Shown here: positions 60,992 through 64,000 of the stretch, in pieces
Numbering within the stretch: the first letter of the stretch is position 1
How the letters are laid out: each line of letters opens with the position of its first letter
DNA from: Mariniphaga sp964559175
GTDB lineage: Bacteria > Bacteroidota > Bacteroidia > Bacteroidales > Prolixibacteraceae
Length of the DNA: 64,000 bases
Reading direction: 5' to 3'
Assembly: GCA_964559175.1 (NCBI GenBank)
Contig: CAZLGT010000012.1
Span: 1-64,000, forward strand
Notes under the pieces: generated by a model
Seen by the model: only the letters and a program-made list of their open reading frames with translations
The model's database searches: none
What the model was told of the DNA's origin: nothing
Position numbers and translations under genes: made by a program

Positions 60992-62488
60992 ATGAAAAGA
61001 TTAGTAACATTATTGACCTTAGCTTTCGCAGTGCCGTTTTTTATGCAGGCACAGGACTTAGCCGATGCACTGCGCTTTTCAAATTTTCAGATTCAGGGAA
61101 CAGCGCGCTCCGGAGCAATGGGCAACGCTTTTGGCGCTCTGGGCGGCGATTTCACCTCGGTGGGCATTAATCCGGCAGGACTAGGATTATATCGTGCTTC
61201 GGAACTGGTATTTACACCAACTTTCGGGCAAAACAGCGTTGAGGCTACCTACCTGGGAAATATAATGACCGACAGCAAATACGACTTCTCGTTCAATAAC
61301 CTGAGTTACGTAGCTGCAATTCCCACCCGGAATCAGAGCGAAACCGGACTGGTTAGTGTAAATGTGGGCATTGGTTTTAACCGGCTGAGAGACTTCAACA
61401 GTACCATGCTGGCCGGAGCAAACAATATGAGCAGTTCATTCCTCGATTATCTGGCCGACAATGCAACCATAAATAACTGGAGTGATTTTTACGAAAACCT
61501 GGCATGGGATACATACCTGCTTTGGGAAGATGAGGTAAACAATGTGTATTATCACGATATAGAAGAGGCGGGATACGGCCAGAGCCAAAGGAAAAGCATT
61601 TCTACCCAAGGGTATATAAATGAATATCTGCTTTCTGCAGGGTTTAACTTCAACCATAAATTGTATATCGGTGCATCGGTTGGAATTATCGATGCTTTTT
61701 ACAAAGAATCGACCGAGTTACTTGAATGGGACGAACGGAATAACATCGATTTTTTTAACGAAATGCAGTTCGACAGCTACCTCAGAACCAGTGGCACAGG
61801 CTACAACGGAAAGTTGGGTATCATTTTCAAACCGGTGAACGAACTTCGGTTAGGTGCTTCGGTGCATACCCCCACTTTTTATAATTTGAATGACATTTTT
61901 GAAACAACAATGCATTCGGAGGCTGCCGATGAGGATGGTGTAATGGGACGGCATAAAGCCACTTCTCCCTATTCAGAGTACGACTATGACCTGGAAACTC
62001 CCCTGCGTGCCACTTTGAGTGCCGCCTATGTTTTCGGGGGTAAGGGCTTGCTGAGCATAGATTATGAATATGCAGATTATGGCACAGCCAGTTTAAGGCG
62101 TGGTGGAGACGGATATAACTTTGTGGATGAAAACAGCGACATTGCAGAGGTTTACAGATCGGTAGGCAACCTTCGCATTGGAGGTGAATATCTGGCAACA
62201 AGTAACATCAGCCTGCGGGCAGGTTTCGAGAACTATCCTTCACCTTACAACAGCCAGGCACTGGGAGTATCGCAACCCAATGCCGATGCCAAACTGAATG
62301 TATTTTCAGGTGGTTTGGGTTACCGCACTGGCGGTTTCTTTTTCGATATTGCCTACCGGTACACTACCGACACAAAATACGATTTGCTGTATCCGGAACC
62401 ACCAACCGAATTTTATCAAATGCCGGAAATGGCCGAATTTAAAACGACTAAAAACAATGTGTTGTTTACACTCGGTTTTAAATTTTAG
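60992..62488 (+). CDS. OMPP1/FadL/TodX-type outer membrane protein
   Basis: Protein of about 498 residues with a signal peptide (PFFMQAQDL). It shows the family N-terminus in which a plug-like segment reads GTARSGAMGNAFGALGGD then SVGINPAGLGLYR. The rest is strand-rich and ends in an aromatic residue (TLGFKF), as expected for a 14-strand barrel that admits hydrophobic molecules. The start at 60992 is chosen because it precedes the signal peptide. It follows the Tyr/Ser-rich lipoprotein by 64 bases and may be co-transcribed with it. Confidence 0.88.
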   Translation: MKRLVTLLTLAFAVPFFMQAQDLADALRFSNFQIQGTARSGAMGNAFGALGGDFTSVGINPAGLGLYRASELVFTPTFGQNSVEATYLGNIMTDSKYDFSFNNLSYVAAIPTRNQSETGLVSVNVGIGFNRLRDFNSTMLAGANNMSSSFLDYLADNATINNWSDFYENLAWDTYLLWEDEVNNVYYHDIEEAGYGQSQRKSISTQGYINEYLLSAGFNFNHKLYIGASVGIIDAFYKESTELLEWDERNNIDFFNEMQFDSYLRTSGTGYNGKLGIIFKPVNELRLGASVHTPTFYNLNDIFETTMHSEAADEDGVMGRHKATSPYSEYDYDLETPLRATLSAAYVFGGKGLLSIDYEYADYGTASLRRGGDGYNFVDENSDIAEVYRSVGNLRIGGEYLATSNISLRAGFENYPSPYNSQALGVSQPNADAKLNVFSGGLGYRTGGFFFDIAYRYTTDTKYDLLYPEPPTEFYQMPEMAEFKTTKNNVLFTLGFKF

Positions 62489-62510
62489 AAAATAGATATT
62501 AAATATTTTG

Positions 62511-62539
62511 AAAGGCACGAATCCTGTATTCGTGCCTTT
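62511..62539 (+). terminator. Terminator after the outer membrane protein gene
   Basis: AAAGGCACGAAT pairs perfectly with ATTCGTGCCTTT around a five-base loop, followed by more T residues. Confidence 0.9.
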
Positions 62540-62622
62540 TTTCATTAAAAAAAACATATAATCAACACCTTAAACAAACCATATTAAAATTTTAAATTCC
62601 CCCGCCAAAAGACTTAAATTCT

Positions 62623-62630
62623 TATTTTTG
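62623..62630 (+). promoter_or_regulatory. Bacteroidota -7 element of the DUF819 gene
   Basis: TATTTTTG, an exact TAnnTTTG match, 33 bases upstream of the ATG at 62664. No TTTG at -33. Confidence 0.45.
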
Positions 62631-62663
62631 TATTTTTAATTTCAATAAGCTAAAAACCATCTT

Positions 62664-63935
62664 ATGTGGATCACGATTGTCTTAATCCTGTTTTACCTCC
62701 TGATGCCTGTTTTGCTCATCTATCTGTGTAAAATATCCAATACACTCAACCGCGTTGGCGCCGTGGTTTTGGCATACGCTGTTGGCCTTGTTCTGGGCAA
62801 CATCGGACTGCTGCCAACCGCCAGCGATGCGCTCATCCAGGTATTAGGCGGAACACGAACATTTTTGCCTGAAAATGAACTTCAGGAATTTATGAAAACT
62901 CCCGGATTTACAAAGAGCGACCTGACCTACAACCAGATAGTTCAACTTCAGGAATCGATAATGAATTACAGCATATTGTTAGCCCTGCCGTTAATGTTGT
63001 TCTCACTGCACTTAAAAAAATGGTTGAAAAATGCACGAAACACACTGCTTTCGCTGGTGTTGGCCATGGTTTCGCTATTGGTAGCCATTTTCATCGGGTA
63101 TTACCTGTTTGCCCACAACATTACCGAATCGGCAAAGGTTACCGGCATGCTCATTGGCGTTTACACCGGCGGAACACCCAACCTGGCTGCCATTGGAAGA
63201 GCTTTAAATGTGAGTCCTGATATTTTTATTCTCACCCACACCTACGACCTGATTATTGGTTCGGTGGCGCTCCTTTTTCTGATGACCATTGCCCAGCGTG
63301 TGTTCAATATATTTCTCCCCAACTCGGGTGTAATCCGAAAGGCAGAAAATGTGATGCAGGTTGAAATTGAAGAAGATGATGCCCATCTGGAAAACTACGA
63401 TGGGTTGTTTCAGCTCAAAAACCTGCCCAATATAGGAAAATCGCTGTTTTATGCTTTGATCATTTTTGCTGTAGGGGGCAGCACCATATTCTTTGTGCCT
63501 AAAGAGGACCAGGTGCTGGTAATTATTCTAACCATTACTACACTTGGCATTTTGGCCTCGTTGTTAAAACCGGTGAATAAGTTGAAAATCAGCTTTCCGC
63601 TGGGAATGTATTTTATTATTGTGTTCTGTCTGGCACTGTCGTCGATGGCCAATCTCCGGGAAATGTTTCAGATTGAATTTCTCGAATTGTTTTTATACGT
63701 TTTATGGGTTGTTTTTGGTTCGATGTTAATTCATGTGGGACTGGCCCGCATTTTTAAGGTCGATACCGACAATACGATTATTGCCATTACAGCGCTCACC
63801 TACTCTCCGCCATTTGTGCCGGCGGTTGCGCTTGCCCTCAAAAACAGGGACGTAATCATTGGCGGGCTTACCATTGGAATTTTAGGATTTGCTTTCGGGT
63901 CGTATCTGGGAATTTTTATTGGAAAAATACTGTAG
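62664..63935 (+). CDS. DUF819-family membrane protein (YjcL-like)
   Basis: Membrane protein of 423 residues with about 11-12 hydrophobic helices, split into two halves by a cytoplasmic acidic segment (VEIEEDDAHLENYD) near residue 235. The family signatures GVYTGGTPNLAAIGRALN and TALTYSPPFVPAVALALKNRD are present. DUF819 proteins have the inverted-repeat look of secondary transporters; the substrate is not known. Complete, with its own promoter element. Confidence 0.9.
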   Translation: MWITIVLILFYLLMPVLLIYLCKISNTLNRVGAVVLAYAVGLVLGNIGLLPTASDALIQVLGGTRTFLPENELQEFMKTPGFTKSDLTYNQIVQLQESIMNYSILLALPLMLFSLHLKKWLKNARNTLLSLVLAMVSLLVAIFIGYYLFAHNITESAKVTGMLIGVYTGGTPNLAAIGRALNVSPDIFILTHTYDLIIGSVALLFLMTIAQRVFNIFLPNSGVIRKAENVMQVEIEEDDAHLENYDGLFQLKNLPNIGKSLFYALIIFAVGGSTIFFVPKEDQVLVIILTITTLGILASLLKPVNKLKISFPLGMYFIIVFCLALSSMANLREMFQIEFLELFLYVLWVVFGSMLIHVGLARIFKVDTDNTIIAITALTYSPPFVPAVALALKNRDVIIGGLTIGILGFAFGSYLGIFIGKIL

Positions 63936-63938
63936 TAC

Positions 63939-64000
63939 TTATTTTTTTCCCAATTTGTTAAGCAACAGTTCCCTGTAATTCAAACTAACTGGCAATTTAT
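63939..64000 (-). CDS. C-terminal end of a gene that continues beyond the window
   Basis: On the minus strand the last 19 codons before a TAA at 63939-63941 read KLPVSLNYRELLLNKLGKK. The frame is open to the window edge, composition is protein-like, and it would converge with the DUF819 gene with only 3 bases between stops. Too short to identify. Confidence 0.5.
   Translation of the reverse strand, partial: KLPVSLNYRELLLNKLGKK

Noticed and set aside
1..64000. tRNA, rRNA and riboswitch genes
   Set aside because: Intergenic regions were scanned by eye for cloverleaf and known leader motifs and none was convincing; a covariance search could overturn this.

Overview
The window looks like a chromosome segment from a marine-type Bacteroidota, most likely order Bacteroidales/Marinilabiliales (Prolixibacteraceae-like). 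The evidence is the gene content: lipoprotein-rich glycan degradation genes with sulfatases, a SusD remnant, DUF1080 and Gfo/Idh/MocA sugar operons, an FadL-type outer membrane protein and an archaeal-type ProS. Bacteroidota promoter elements (TAnnTTTG, sometimes with an upstream TTTG) recur ahead of genes, and Shine-Dalgarno sequences are mostly absent. The assignment is inference from content; no rRNA or tRNA gene was seen.

Layout. 1-3.9 kb: an IS4-like transposase and an AAA/DUF4143 ATPase flanked by two copies of a decayed coding fragment. 4.0-13.7 kb: a plus-strand glycan cluster (GH29 alpha-L-fucosidase, SusD fragment, sulfatase, GH2 beta-galactosidase, TIM-barrel isomerase, second sulfatase), which fits a fucosylated, galactose-containing, sulfated glycan. 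13.8-16.8 kb: a cold-shock protein, a 52-residue small protein, a DUF6807 protein and a CE7-like esterase. 16.8-24.1 kb: an accessory island with REP-like hairpins, an internally deleted AlbA_2/Schlafen-type gene, a class II Fic protein, a palindromic spacer and a 1409-residue Avs-like STAND NTPase with an N-terminal PD-(D/E)xK-type nuclease domain. The STAND gene is visibly richer in A+T than its surroundings and is the best candidate antiviral system here.

24.2-29.2 kb: a tight minus-strand operon (two-domain DUF1080 lipoprotein, two Tat-exported Gfo/Idh/MocA oxidoreductases, an exported TIM-barrel protein) that matches the 3-keto-glycoside route of sugar cleavage. 29.3-34.9 kb: an S9 peptidase divergent from a sodium:solute symporter, relics of a UPF0175/PIN toxin-antitoxin pair, an exported aldo/keto reductase and a methyltransferase. 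35-38.4 kb: a SulP transporter, then dps divergent from an oxyR whose redox cysteines fall at positions 199 and 208.

38.4-64 kb is mostly core genome: dnaK, a DUF5009-type membrane protein, a putative outer membrane protein, panB, an RluA-type synthase, cdd, a GH73/LysM hydrolase, an ECF sigma factor with a coupled membrane protein, small membrane proteins, Ppx/GppA, a caa3-type cytochrome oxidase cluster (sco-coxA-coxC-cox4-coxB-ctaB; subunit I has the YSHP signature of A2-type enzymes), tilS, pepT, proS, an unusual Tyr/Trp/Ser-rich lipoprotein, an OMPP1/FadL-like protein, a DUF819 protein and the tail of one more minus-strand gene at the edge.
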